Below, in pieces: positions 21,782 to 33,949 of a DNA stretch of 64,000 bases; position 1 is the stretch's first letter; every line of letters starts with the position of its first letter. Location: positions 18,767,345-18,831,344 of the forward strand of contig OX467089.1 of NCBI GenBank assembly GCA_950106755.1, written 5' to 3'. A program made the position numbers and the translations under genes. Source of the stretch: Climacium dendroides (Eukaryota; Streptophyta; Bryopsida; Hypnales; Climaciaceae). Below the pieces are notes generated by a model that was not told where the DNA came from, searched no databases, and saw only the letters and a program-made list of their open reading frames with translations.

Positions 21782-24365
21782 CTGCAAAGGGTTGCAAAGA
21801 ATTTTTAACTACATTTCAGCTTCATTGCTTTTAAATTGCAATAAAATTTGTAGGAAGAAATCTTTTGCATCCTGTTTTTTGAAGGTGAATCTTAATATGA
21901 TATTTAAAAATCATGTCAAATTTTAAAACATGAAAGTCTCTATATTTATGTGGAGAAGGACTTGAATTTTGTTTGTGCAGTGATTGGAAAGTATACTCAA
22001 AATGCCATGGAAGTCAAATAGACTCTTTTGAGGGAAGGTTGTTAACATTGTTATACATTGAACATATCTCACTTCTTTTCTTTTAATTTGCATGTGAAAA
22101 CCAACCGATATCAAAAAACTAAGGACTAAATACATTTTAACAACCATTAAGGTGCAAAATGCTCTTGAGTTTTTCATTTATATTTGAAATTGTATAGATG
22201 GGAACATTGCTCTACTCTAACGAAGGATCTTTTGAATTATGTATAATGTGAGTTGGTATCGATTTATAAATATAAAATTGAAACAAGAAAAAGAAATGAG
22301 ATGTGTTCAATGTATAACATTGGAATTCCAAATGCATTTGTGGAAATATGTATATTAGTTCATTCGGTCTATGGGAGGAAAATTATGTCTTCATAAGCAC
22401 AAGATGTATGAACTTAGGCAATTACATCCCCCTCAAAAATTCAAAATTTAATTTTTAAATATTTTCTATGTATAATATATTTATATTTCACATGAAAAGA
22501 TTGTTTCATTCCATTTGGATTAGTGATGTGAAAGTCATAAACTAAATCTTTTTTTTTGCACAATTAAGGCATCTTCATGAAAAAATTATGTATTGAATTT
22601 GTTACTTGACTCGATTTTCACAATTTTCAAAACAAAAATGTCCATAGGATGTAGGTTACTTTCTATAACAATCTCACCATTAGTATTGACATGTTTCAAT
22701 CCCAATTTAGAACTATTAGCCAATTAATTTACTTTCTATCTTTTATCCACTTCTATTTAAATGAATTTCTTAAGCATTAAAATTATGAAACTATAAATTA
22801 ATAAAATCCTAAATTTTCAATTCAATTCTCTATCATCATACTACTAAAATCATAAGTCCCTCTATAATATCACAAATGCTACCATTAATACTAGGGGCTT
22901 GTGCTTGCTATGCTACGCATTCATTGTATCACATATTAGTAAAAATTTGATATATTTGAATAGAATGCATGATAATGATTTCGATAAGTCTTTAAAATAA
23001 TTATTTTAATTATTTTACAAAAATATTTCCAATCATACATACATAGAAATCATATTTTCACACAATGTGATATTATTAAAATATAGTAGCAATTCACAGT
23101 CGCCTTTGTAATATCACTTTTTACAAAGGGTGATATTATAGAAATAATATAGTCGTTGCAATTGAGGTGATATTAAAGAGGATCAATATGGTGATATTAT
23201 AAAGGTAACAATTCCATTGCTTTTTCTTGGCTTTATACTTCTTTTTCATTTTTTTCATTTTGTGCTTTTGTGAGCTTTAAGCTTCTAATTTCAATTTTCT
23301 ATTGTTACTACCAAATGATTTGAGAAATTTATTAGATTGAACCAATTTTGGATTTCACAACAATTAAATTGTTCACGAAGCTTTTGAGATTTACAAGTTT
23401 TTCCTTTAAATTCTTCTATTTGGGTTGCCATTGTTTGTAACAATTGAGTCAAATTTCTAATGCATTCTAATGTATGTGTATCTTTTACCGTATTCATCAT
23501 TGCATGTATTTCATTCATCATTCATTAAATTTCTATTATTTATTTCAGTATATGCTTATTTATTGATAAAATTATATGAAGATTTTAGTAATTTTTATTT
23601 GAAGATTTTTTGAAATTCTTGCTCTGCATTCTATCTAATACATAAAAATTCTTATGAAATTCTAATGGTGAATGCATAGCATAGCAAGCGCCAACCGCTA
23701 GTGGTAATTAAAAAACTAATTTAAAACTCAAAATTCTTAGTATAAAAAATTTAAATTAAGGAGATTCAAAGTCTAAAATCCTAATAAACAAGGGAAATGT
23801 TAAAAATATGTTCTTTTTTACATTCAATACTAATATCTTACAATCTACATGGTCAAAGTGTTTGGATTTTTTCCACACTTTTCCGTACATGTCTAATGCA
23901 AAATAGTACTGCAAAAAATAGTTTTTTTCATCATAGCTTTTTACACTAAAAATGACAAGATTTATAAAAAAGATTTTTTATAAAACATAGTAATGAATCT
24001 TTTAGAGGTCAAACACTTGGACACTAATTTCAAGTGCATTAGGTGTAAGTGTCTAAAAACCTTAGTTAAACAATAAAAATACACCATCAAATACACATGA
24101 CTTTCAAAATATATACCTCTAATATTTCTAGGCTTTTTTTTGTGTAATCACTAGAGTAAACTTGTCAATCAACACATAAAATTCAAATCCTTCTCCACTT
24201 AAATATAGAAACTTTCATGTTTTGAAATTTATCATGATTATTAAATGTCATGTTAAGATTCACCTTCAAAAAACATAATGTAAAAATATTTCTTCCTACA
24301 AATTTTATTGCAATTTAATGGTGATGAAGTTGAAATTTTGTAAAAAATTCTTTGTAACCTTTCAG
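21782..24365. mobile_element. 2.6-kb element with about 190-bp terminal inverted repeats
   Basis: The left arm 21782-21978 and the right arm 24178-24365 are reverse complements with about 80-85% identity by eye. Shared blocks include ATTGCAATAAAATTTGTAGG, then 'aagaaat', and TTTTTTGAAGGTGAATCTTA. The interior (22550-22770, 23825-23950) matches 11090-11360 and 12700-12890. No transposase frame is visible. It resembles a foldback or long-TIR non-autonomous DNA element. Confidence 0.65.
22889..23705. repeat. Nested MITE-like element with inverted ends
   Basis: The left end TACTAGGGGCTTGTGCTTGC, continuing TATGCTACGCATTCA, pairs with the right end (minus strand) CTAGCGGTTGGCGCTTGCTA, continuing TGCTATGCATTCA. 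It sits inside the 21782-24365 element and is absent from the related copy near 11400-12600, so it inserted later. The interior is AT-rich and non-coding. Confidence 0.6.
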
Positions 24366-26846
24366 TATACAATGTATGGTCACAATCATTTAGAATTTTA
24401 TTCTCATTGCAATTGTGTGGTTATTGTATGATAATTGGATTGGTTGTTGTTCATTTATTGAATCTATATGATAAATTATAGATTTACACTGCAAACAATC
24501 AATATTGAAATTAAAAGTAGATGCTTTTCAATTGCAATTTTTCTATGGAATTTTCATTTATTTTAAAAGAATGAAATAGAAATCCCTTATTGTAAAAAAT
24601 TGTACTATCTTTTCAATTATACCAAATTTGAGTCATTCCAAGCTTATGTGTATTTAGAAATTTTGTACCAATTATTGAAATGGTGAAAATGTAGTATGAA
24701 ATGAAATGAAGAATTAAAGAACTTAGAAAATACTAGTTCTTACAACTTCCAATATTGTTGCAAGCAATAAGAGATTGCATCCTACTTGAAGGAAACTTTA
24801 TATAGAATTTGGGTAGAACTCTTGAAAAAACACATTATTTCAAAAAATCATGCCACAAAATTAGATCATTAGAACCTTTTTAAGCTCCTAGTTGTCCCTC
24901 GTGGAATAGATGATGGTTCTTTAGGGATAACTTATATGAAAAAATCTTTGATGAAAATGAACCAACGAGTACTTGTAGATGAACAAGGTCACTTGTTCTT
25001 TCAAAAAGTAGATTCAAATGACTATAGTAGACAAATTACAAATCTCTTCAAGAAAGAAACAACTATTTCAAATATAAATGGAAAGAATGGCCAAATCATA
25101 TCAATAAATAATTTTGAAAAATTCAAATATGTTTGCTAGTTCACCTCAATTTTCTTTCTAGACATTAATAAGGACTTTTTTCACCATGACTATGAGAAAA
25201 GTACCCATGGGGCCCTAAAACAACCATTTCTAACATTGGCAAATTTTTTACTCCCTCCATCCTCAAATAATCTCTATGTTCAATGACATGTTCCAAATTA
25301 AGCTTGAGAATAATAATTTTTTGACTTGTAAATAGAGTTCCATACTCTTCCTATTGTCTTGAAATTTTGAGTTTCAAATTAGTTTGCAAAGTGTGGTTTC
25401 AAAGAACTTAAAAATTGAATTTTTGGTGCATTTGTAAGGAGCATTGGTAGGCACTCAATTGTTCATTGTAGGTCCACTCAATTGCTTGTTATTAGTCATG
25501 GACTATATTAAACGTTAGTAGTGGGTTGAAATTTCAAAATACTTTGACTTGATTGCAAACTATATGCATCTTTTAAGGAAGCAATTTCTAATGTGTGGAT
25601 TGTGCCTCCAATTGGAGGGGATTAACTTTGATTAGCTCCTTGTTTCAAAGATTTGGCTTGACTTTGCCTCCAATGGAAGGGGGATAATTTCTAATTAACT
25701 CCATGTTTTCAAGGATTTGATCATTGTGCTTCTACAATATATATGAAACTCCCTACCAACCTCCTTCCTACAACAAGAAGATCATTTGGGTGAAAAAATT
25801 AAGGCCAACCAAAAGATCATTTGGGGATGGAAGGAGTACTAATCTATGTGAAGTATATGTTTGGTACTATTAATTGCTATTTGCATTTTTTTTATATTTC
25901 ATACAAATAGAGCTCCTTTACTTGATTTTTTAAGGACACTTGAGGCTTACTAGGTAGAATGTAGAGGCATCTCACTTTTAGCATTGGTTCTCTTGACATT
26001 TGAAAAAAAACACAAATAATTCAATTTATGGGCCTTTCCTCCTACATCACAATAAGAAGATCATTTTGGAACACAGAATAAATGGGAGTTGGAAGATCAT
26101 TTTGAGATGGAAGGAGTATAGGTTTTTTTAGAAACATTTGTTGTTTTCATCCATTTTTTCCACCTAGCTCTTTAAATGTTAAAATAGCTAGTGCCAAAAT
26201 GAGGTAAGATTTTGTCAAAAAATTTCCCAAAAAATTTGGAACATGAACCATGCCGACAAGAAATAATTCACACATGCTACGGCCATTTTATAGTTGATGA
26301 ATGATAAAAGATCTTTGTGTGTAGGACACAAGTGCAACTATTCATCCTCCAAAATTTGCATGAAAAACGGAGGTCTTGTTTAGTAGTTTGACTTCAAATA
26401 AGAGTTTTAGGATTTTTTCAACCAACTAGGATTCACACGCAGGGATGATTTCCACGTCACAGGCCCGTCCTTTAAGGGTTAACCTCAGTTGGCCACTAAC
26501 TTAACTTGAGTAACTTCTTTGCAAGCAGCAGCTTTGGCGCCACCCTTGTCCTAACCTCCTTTCAAATTTCATCTCAATCATTTAGGGTTACTTTGCGCTT
26601 GAAGCTTCCCAGCATTATCTTGACTCTACCTCTCCTCCCACTTTGCGTGATCGCAGCTGCATTTGAGATCGCAAATCTGTGTATTGATGCAGCTGCCCTG
26701 TAAAGATCAGACCTGTGGAAGCTGCAAATGAAGGAGTTCGCAGTGTGTGGCGGGTGACGGTGATACAGGGGTGTCAGGGACTTGGTCTGTAGTGGTGGAG
26801 CTCGGAAGATCTCGTAGTTCGTAGGTTACAGACGAGACGGGGGGTT
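24366..26846. other. AT-rich intergenic DNA upstream of the WRAP73-type gene
   Basis: It contains a Stowaway-like element (25251-25836), a second isolated Stowaway-like end at about 26100-26116 (GAGATGGAAGGAG-TA), and a lone TTAA-element end GTCCTTTAAGGGTTAA at 26467-26482. From about 26500 GC rises; this is probably the promoter and 5' UTR of the gene starting at 26847. Confidence 0.5.
25251..25836. repeat. Stowaway-like MITE (TA target duplication)
   Basis: The left end CTCCCTCCATCCTCAAATAA follows TA (25249-25250). The right end GGGGATGGAAGGAG precedes TA (25837-25838). CTCCCTCCRTYC ends with a TA duplication are diagnostic of Stowaway elements, mobilised by mariner-type transposases. At 586 bp it is longer than typical Stowaways (100-350 bp), so it may hold a nested sequence. 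Confidence 0.75.
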
Positions 26847-29800
26847 ATGGAATTTAGCGACACGTACAAGCACTCGGGGCATTGCGTGTTCTCGCCCGAT
26901 GCTAGGTTTTTGGCAGTCGCTGTGGACTATCGCCTTGTTATCCGAGATGTTGTTTCTCTTAAGGTGAGCAGCTCTTTGTTGAAGCTTGACTTGTATTTAT
27001 TTTGAGTCTTGCATTTTTGTTGCAGCGCATTACATTCTTGAGTAGTGTTGGGCTTTCGACTATTGCACTCAACACAAAGTGATCACTGAACTAAAATAAT
27101 GTGAGAACAGGTAATGTTGGTAGTCATTTGGTACCACGGCTGGGCAACTTTATAAGCATGCCGTAGATTGGCAAGTTTAGAACCATGTGGCACATATTTC
27201 AGGATTGCAACTTTAGTAATTAGAGCCATGGTGAGTTGAGCTCCAGGAAGTTAGCTCTCAAAGTTTAAGCATAAGCATAAGTGCGTCAAAGAAAGGAAAT
27301 GTCAAAGGATCACTGAATCTTGGACATCTAATTCTCTTTACTATAGCAGGTGGGCTCAAGAGTGTGAGGAGCAGATTTCAAGAATGTTATGCGTGAGTCT
27401 CAGAAATATGCTAGTGTATATTACAATTTTTATCAACACTTTCGTGGTGGGAATGCAGGTGGTGCAGTTGTTCTCGTGTCTTGACAAAATCAGCTATGTG
27501 GAGTGGGCACCAGACTCAGAGTACATCCTTTGTGGTCTTTTTAAGAAAGCTATGGTCCAGGCATGGTCTGTAGCACAACCCGAGTGGACTTGCAAGATTG
27601 ACGATGGAGCTGCTGGTATCTGCCATGCGAGGTAGAATTCAAATGGAAAGCACATGCATTACAATTAGAACTAATGCTCCTGTATCAGTACTCACCAATG
27701 CAAGCACCATCATTGCCATTTATAACAATGCATTCTTAAAGTAGGGAACCCAGTACAAATACTCTATGCTGGCCCATATATCAGTGTATTACCAGATGAT
27801 ACTCACGGTAATACCATGTTGAAAGTCTTAGGCGGATGCACACCAATATTAGCAAAGTATATCTTACACTTTAGATCTAGAGCTCTCCTATGTCTTGGTA
27901 ATACTGTATATGCCAGCATGTACCAGTGGCATTGAGGTCAATAATGCATTCTTATACTGTGTTGTTACTAAAGGTGGAGTCCTGATAGTCGCCATATCCT
28001 CACCACCTCCGACTTCCAACTTCGCCTGACCGTCTGGTCATTGGTCAGCACGGCTTGTGTCCATGTGCCATGGCCGAAGCATGGATCACGTGCTGTGGCC
28101 TTCTCGAGAGATGGCAGCTTTGCTGCCATTGCTACGAGACGAGACTGCAAGGACTACGTCAACATGTTGGCATGTAGTGGATGGGAAGCAATGGGGACAT
28201 TTGGAGCTGACACTGTAGATTTGGCGGATTTGGAATGGTCGCCCACTGATAGCAACATCGCTGTCTGGGATTCACCTCTTGAATATAAGGTACTACTACT
28301 TTGCACGTATCAAGTTGTACGTTCTTGCACAAATTGAGAGGTGATCATTAAATTGATCTCGTCAGCAGGACCTTGTTTGAAGTGATTTCTGTGCTGCTTG
28401 GTTCGCCAAAGACAGTCTTTTGCAGTCATAGTTCTTTGTCCCAAACACTAGTTGAAAAGGAGGTTTGAATCGTCAAGCTTTTGTGTTACGTCACGGTACC
28501 AATATGGACCAAGCCTTAACACCCTAGCTTTGTGCTCCAAACGTCCTTTTCTACTTCAGTAGTGAACTCCAAGGGGAGAGACTTCTACGTGTCTTACAAT
28601 TTGATTTAAAATTTGGATGAATATCTATCTGGTCACTGACTATGGAAGTGCCGCGGTCATGGCCTATTTTTAAACTATGATCGACCCGATTTCGGTTACT
28701 TGTGAAAGAGTGTGGTCCAATCTGACCCGCCTGCTGATTGTTGAACAGGTCCTAGTATATTCTCCAGATGGCCGTTGCCTATTCAGGTACTCAGCATATG
28801 ATAATGCGTTGGGGTTGAAGACAGTAGCTTGGTCTTCATGCGGCCAATTTTTAGGCTGTGGTAGTTATGATCAAGTTGTGCGTGCGTTGAACCACCTCAC
28901 ATTCAAGCCAGTTGTTGAGTTCAGTCATCCATTTGCTGTTAAGGGGATTTCAAATGCTGTTGTCTTTAAGGTGAGAACTACTCGAACAAATGATCCCCAA
29001 TGCTAGAATGAGCTTACATTTCGGTTGGAAATTATAAAGAGAGCCTCGTGAGTCAAATACAAATGGAGAAGTCCCGCCTTCGAAATATGTAAACAGATTT
29101 CATTAGGCTATGAGAAATGGTTTTGAATACTAGAGCTTAGTACTGCTAGCAGGAATACGTAACCTGCTCTTAGCCTTCTCTTCACAAGTCTGCTATATAG
29201 TCATTGGCCAGACAGTAGTGTTACATTCATAGTTTGTGCAGGAAATCGAGGAAGCTTGGCATGCTGACATGCAATCTATGTTTATGAATGGGACCGCTGG
29301 AGCTGGTAATATGGCCGTAATAAGAGGTAGCTGTTTGCTTGACTAGAAAATAATGCTGGTGCTATGTCTATTTGATGTTTTTGTTAATTTACCTCTCTTG
29401 CACTGATTTCAAGTTAATACTGCAACTTTCTCCATATCAACCCCTAAAGGACCGTAAGGTCACCAGGTGGCTTTTGCAACACGTTTTTTTTGCCCCCTCG
29501 GTCCTTCAGGGGTTAACTTTTGATAAGGAACTTGAGTAAAGGTTTAAAATAGGTCTAGACTTAGTGTGAATGCAGGTGGTCCTACAAAATTCTGAAAATT
29601 TCACCAAGTATTCAGGATTTGTTTTTTATTATGTGAATAGATGCTCCGAATGAGAATCGGACAAGAGTTCGGTACAAGGTAGCTGAAGTCCCAATATCCA
29701 TTCCATCACAGAAGCCTTTGCCTGACAAACCCAACCCAAAACAAGGCATAGGTAAATACTCCTCACATTTGATCCGTTTCCTTTTGTTTTATGCAGCTAT

Positions 29801-30437
29801 TCATTATATTATTCATGTTCTCTGTTTTCTGCCTATCTTTCAAGATTTAAATCACAAAAGTGCCTTCCCACTAATCGGAAATTGTTTTAGTGCGACTTCA
29901 ATTTTTTCGTACTGAAATGGCATTATACGACACATCCAACTCATGTTACACTGCTCAAATTGTACTGATATTGCGTTAATGAGATACTTCTCTCTATCCC
30001 GTCTGTAACATTGTAGACAACGAAGACGTTGTTTTCTATTAAGACTTATGTGTTTGTGGCCAGGTATGATGGCATGGAGTGCAGACAGCCACTACCTGTT
30101 TACGCGCAACGACAACATGCCAACTGCGCTGTGGATCTGGGACATAGCGCGACTGGAGCTCGCCGCTCTCCTCATCCACAAGGATCCCATTCGAGCTGCA
30201 GCTTGGGACCCCATGTTCCCCCGCTTGGCCGTCTGCACAGGCACCCCGAATTTGTATATGTGGACTCCCAGTGGCGCAGCGTGTGTTAACATCCCCCTGT
30301 CGCAGTTCCTGGTTTCGGATCTCCGGTGGAACCCCGATGGTTCTTCTTTGGTCTTAAAGGACAAAGAGGCCTTCTGCTGCACTTTCGTTCCCATGCTTGC
30401 TGAAATCGAGGTTGATGAAAATGATGACCAGTTTTAA
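26847..30437 (+). CDS. WRAP73: WD40-repeat protein, WRAP73 (WDR8) family, 465 aa
   Basis: Exons are 26847-26963, 27459-27631, 27974-28289, 28749-28970, 29242-29326, 29641-29751 and 30064-30437; 1398 nt in one frame. The protein starts MEFSDTYKHSG and carries a series of WD40 blades with segments conserved in WRAP73: QPEWTCKIDDGAAG, RRDCKDYVNML, LEWSPTDSNIAVWD, CGSYDQVVRALNH, KPNPKQGIG and TRNDNMPTALWIWD. The length equals animal WRAP73 (about 460 aa). In animals and fungi this protein works with SSX2IP/Msd1 at centrosomes or spindle poles to anchor microtubules. A plant homologue would presumably act at acentrosomal spindle or gamma-tubulin sites, but that is inference. The tail is acidic (EIEVDENDDQF). 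The start is the only in-frame ATG that preserves the conserved N-terminal blade. Intron 5 contains a small inverted-repeat element (29439-29514). Confidence 0.92.
29439..29514. repeat. Short hairpin element with AACCCCTAAAGGACC ends
   Basis: AACCCCTAAAGGACC (29439-29453) and GGTCCTTCAGGGGTT (29500-29514) are inverted repeats with one mismatch, separated by 46 bp. The right end runs into TTAA and the left flank is TCAA. The ends match the TTAA-element families elsewhere in the window, so it may be a minimal or internally deleted copy. It lies within intron 5 of the WRAP73-type gene. Confidence 0.55.
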
Positions 30438-31042
30438 TTCATGTATTTACTAGATATCTTGTCTCGCAATTCATGGTTCAATTATTATTATTTTTTTATG
30501 ATATAATGATATAAAAACATGTATTACGTTGGTGGTTTATTGTTTTGCTTTAGGTTGTAGTGGTTGGGTTTTTGTGTGTATGAGTTCTAACTTTAAAGAA
30601 TGCGGGGGCCAAAACTTTTGAGATGAGAATGTGATCAAATGGAAGAGACAGGGTTATCACTCTTCTCGCATTTGTATGCACTCTCCGTTCAAGTTGATTG
30701 TAGGCTATGGCACCTGTTCGTTTTCTTGAACTTTCAGAAGTGACATCCAAGCAACCAGTGTTAACCGTTGAAGCCATGGGACACTGAAGTTACAAGCTGA
30801 AAAATATCTCCAAAACTTTGAGCTCTTATACTTTGTGAGTACAATTTCCAACGCCACTCTTGAACTTCATCTAAGTCTACTTGCGATTTGCCATGTGTGA
30901 CCTCCCTAGCTTACAATCGTGGCCGCTCAAAAACAGCTCATCCTACCGTAGTATATTTACAAGAGAATTTGGGGGCTCGGAATTTTTGCCGACCCCAAAA
31001 TAGAAACAGAAAGAAAAGAGTCTCTAAGTGTACTGATGATTC

Positions 31043-32556
31043 TCAATAAGCAGAATGAAGGAGAGAAATTTCGTCCAGCTCCGAAACTGGGCCTCTGGAA
31101 TCAGTCGTGGCCATGGCCAACGCGAAGCCATAGCCTCTGCCCCCTCGCCGTGAACCATTCCTGCTGGAAAATTGTGAAGTGTTGCTGCTCTTCTCCATCT
31201 TCGTGCCCACAGAATCATGTTGATAGTACTGCGGTTGTGGTGGCGATGCCATGCTCACAGATTCACGTTGATAATATTGTTCTCGTGGTGGTGTTGAAGA
31301 AGCATCTTTCTCAGCCAAATGCAGCTCCTCTCGTTGCTTTGCAGAGGCATGTCTCGACGTCGAAGCTTGCAAGCAAAGCTCGAAATTCAGAATACCCTGC
31401 TGTCTTCCAGACCGCCTTCTCACCTTCACAACCAAACACTCATAATCTCAATGAAGAGTTCCAAGCATAGTGGCATCCAGGCCATTTTCCAAGAGAGTTT
31501 AATCATTAGGTCAATCACATTCGCTTTTTCTCTTCGCAACTTCTAGTCTTCTACTGAGCTCTTTTGATTTGCCTCACATTTCTCTTAGAGCATTACCACC
31601 GATCTTCTCTATCTGGAAATGCGGTCTCTCAAGTCTGATTTGGAAACTTCTTTCACCTTGACGCTGAGTTAGAGTGCAAGACAGATCCCAATTGATCGCC
31701 ATTCTTCATAAGCTATAAACTCAAGTCTTGAGCTTGCACAGGAGAAACCCAAAATGTCCATCTATGGAACTTTTGAAGAATTCCATAGCCAATGTCCAGT
31801 GATGATAGAATAGGATACGCTGCACTAGGAATGGAATTCTATCATCACTGCACTAGGGATGGAATTTGGACATAAAAGGACATTTGTCCAATTTCCTTAT
31901 TGGGTTTCTCCAGTGTCGGACATGAAAAAAAATTTACATCCTTCGCCACTTTCACGGCTCAGCATGTACTGTTTAAGATAACCAGGCTGTAGATTTGCGT
32001 TACCGGGTACAATTATTCCTCTCAACACACCAAACTTCATTTCAATTGGCACGTCTCTGATTACCAATAAAGAGATGCAGACAACTTTTCTTTACTTTGC
32101 TTAGTACCGTTGCACCAAACTCTATAATTCTAACAGAAAGATTGTCAATTGAATGCAAATTCATTGCCAATAATATCGAAAGTTTGGGTTAGCGAGAGCA
32201 CTAACCGGATATTCATGGAATGGCGCTCGGACAGCATCTCCCTCGGCCCCCATTTGGAAGATGTCCGTCATGTCCACCGTGACGAACCCGATGGGTTTGG
32301 TGGACACCAGTCCTTGCCCTAGGAGCTCAATATGCAACTGTTGCCCCGCTTGACTCATCGCTCGGTCGTCGAGTGTGATGGAGATCGTGGTGTTCCACTC
32401 GGGGTTGCGGCCATGGCGCTTGTCCAGAGGTGAGGGAACTCGGAAGCTCGGCTCGATCCAGGCCACCGCGTACGCAGCCATGCGACTGCTGCTCACTTTC
32501 TTCAACCCTGTGGCCGACCGCAGCACGATGTCCAGCTTCCTTGCAGTCGTCTTCAT
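31043..32556 (-). CDS. C2-domain protein, SRC2-like, 248 aa
   Basis: Exon 1 (32556 down to 32206) encodes MKTTARKLDIVLRSATGLKK and the rest of a C2 beta-sandwich: AYAVAWIEP, RNPEWNTTISITLDD, IELLGQGLVSTKPIGFVTVD. Exon 2 (31438 down to 31043) completes the domain with VVKVRRRSGRQQGILNFEL, the 'v.vrr.sGk.qG.lnf' strand typical of plant SRC2-like C2 proteins. A Ser/Gln/Arg-rich tail follows, ending LLHSAY. The donor is GTTAGT and the acceptor ATTATGAG; phase is 0 and 747 nt are open. The acidic loop residues needed for calcium binding are few, so calcium-independent lipid binding is plausible. SRC2 proteins are cold- and stress-responsive and are found on endomembranes. The exon 2 acceptor is an inference from phase and domain continuity. 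A 44-bp minisatellite lies 80 bp before the start codon. Confidence 0.8.
31736..31916. repeat. Foldback MITE in the intron of the C2 gene
   Basis: The ends GGAGAAACCC (31741) and GGGTTTCTCC (to 31911) are inverted, and an inner pair AGTGATGATAGAAT (31798-31811) / ATTCTATCATCACT (31836-31849) is a perfect 14-bp inverted repeat. GCACTAGG(A/G)ATGGAAT occurs twice near the centre. The whole stretch can fold into one long hairpin. Confidence 0.65.
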
Positions 32557-32635
32557 CCTGAGGGACCCAAATTCAAGGGAGAATTTGGGGTGTTGGAGTT
32601 CGATTTGTGTGGGGCAAGATTTGAAAGGAAAGAAC

Positions 32636-32801
32636 AGAGTCTATCTCGAGGCTGAAATTGTGAATCGAATCCCAACAGAAGGGTGTATCTCGTGATTGGA
32701 ATTGGGAGTTGAATTCAAACAGAAGAGTCTATCTTGTGGCAGAAATTGTGAATTGAATCCAAACAGAAGAGTCTATCTCGTGACTGAAATTGTGAATTGG
32801 A
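32636..32801 (-). repeat. 44-bp minisatellite, about 3.8 units, upstream of the C2 gene
   Basis: Units start at 32636, 32680, 32724 and 32768 (partial), each beginning AG(A/G)GT(C/G)TATCT and ending AACAGA. Unit length is exactly 44 bp. The array lies 80 bp upstream of the C2 gene ATG, so it is probably in the 5' UTR or core promoter. Confidence 0.85.
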
Positions 32802-33004
32802 CTATCTCTGAGTCTGGAATTGCGAAAGAAGAATCTAAGGGGTGTCAAGATTCGTGCTGCGAAGAAAGCAGCGATGTGGGCTATCCAATTTCGAGTTTCT
32901 TCAAAGGCGAAGGTCTGGATTTGGAAAGAAAGCAGACAGAGTTGTAAAGAATGTGTCAGAGACTTGTGGCTGAAATTGTGAAATTTGTCACACCCATAAT
33001 TCAA

Positions 33005-33949
33005 TTTGGAATTGTTATTGTGAAGGGAAACTACTTAGAATACGGGAGCTGCGGTTTGTGATTGACTATCTCTGAGTTCTGAATTGCGAGTTCAAAGCTG
33101 AAAAGGTTCTGCGAGTGTCAATAGAAGGCAATTTCGAGTGAGCCTCTAGCTAGTACGATCCACGAGAAGAGTCGCAGATCTTTCGAGAGTGCAGATGATC
33201 AAATTGTGCTGTTTTTTCTCAATCTCTCAGTCGTGATGAAAAATTTCAGTTGTAAGATCAACTCAAAACATCTAATTCAGGTTTACAAAACTCTGGTCAA
33301 TCATATATACAAAATACCAAGGTCCACAACATCATTAACTTGCTTAAAATAAGTAACGCTGTGTGTCTCTGCAGCAATTCAATAACTCGCTTTTCAAAAA
33401 AACTCGCTTTCAAACGCATAAGCGCTTACTCGAACTCCCTCCCGTTCTTTCCCTGTAGATGTAGGTTTTGTCAATGAAAAGCCTCCTCCCCCTTCAACCT
33501 TCAACCCAGAGGCAACGAACTCTTTCACACTCACTGTAGAGAAAGGATTTGAAAACAACACAGCCAATTCTCATTCGACCCAGCGCTCCTAAATGTCCTC
33601 CCACTCACTGTAGATGAAGGAATTGTCAATGCGCAGCTTTCTCCCTTTCTCCCCAGAGCCGGAGCATCCGCAACCTATTCTTCGCCGGGACAACTACGTG
33701 AGGTTCTGTGAGCACCTTCGAACAAGAGTTTCAGGAGCAGTATTGCAACAAGTAACTCGCTGAAATGGAAAGTCTGCAGAGGGTGGAAATCACACGCTTC
33801 CCAGCTCCCTTTTCTTGACAACAGGGTCCTCTTTTGCTTTTCTCACGTGTGCTTTGTGGACTGACTTGACTGACTGAAGGAGAGCGATAGGTGCATGCGA
33901 GGTAGCAGCGGGGATTTTTCCACAAGCACCTCAAACTACCCATAGAGCC
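33005..33949. other. Intergenic DNA, no gene supported
   Basis: Moderate GC, with short ORFs only. The minus-strand ORF 33731-33943 has no recognisable domain. Two phrases recur imperfectly around 33450-33650 ('actgtagatgaagga', 'ctcactcactgtaga'). Confidence 0.4.
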
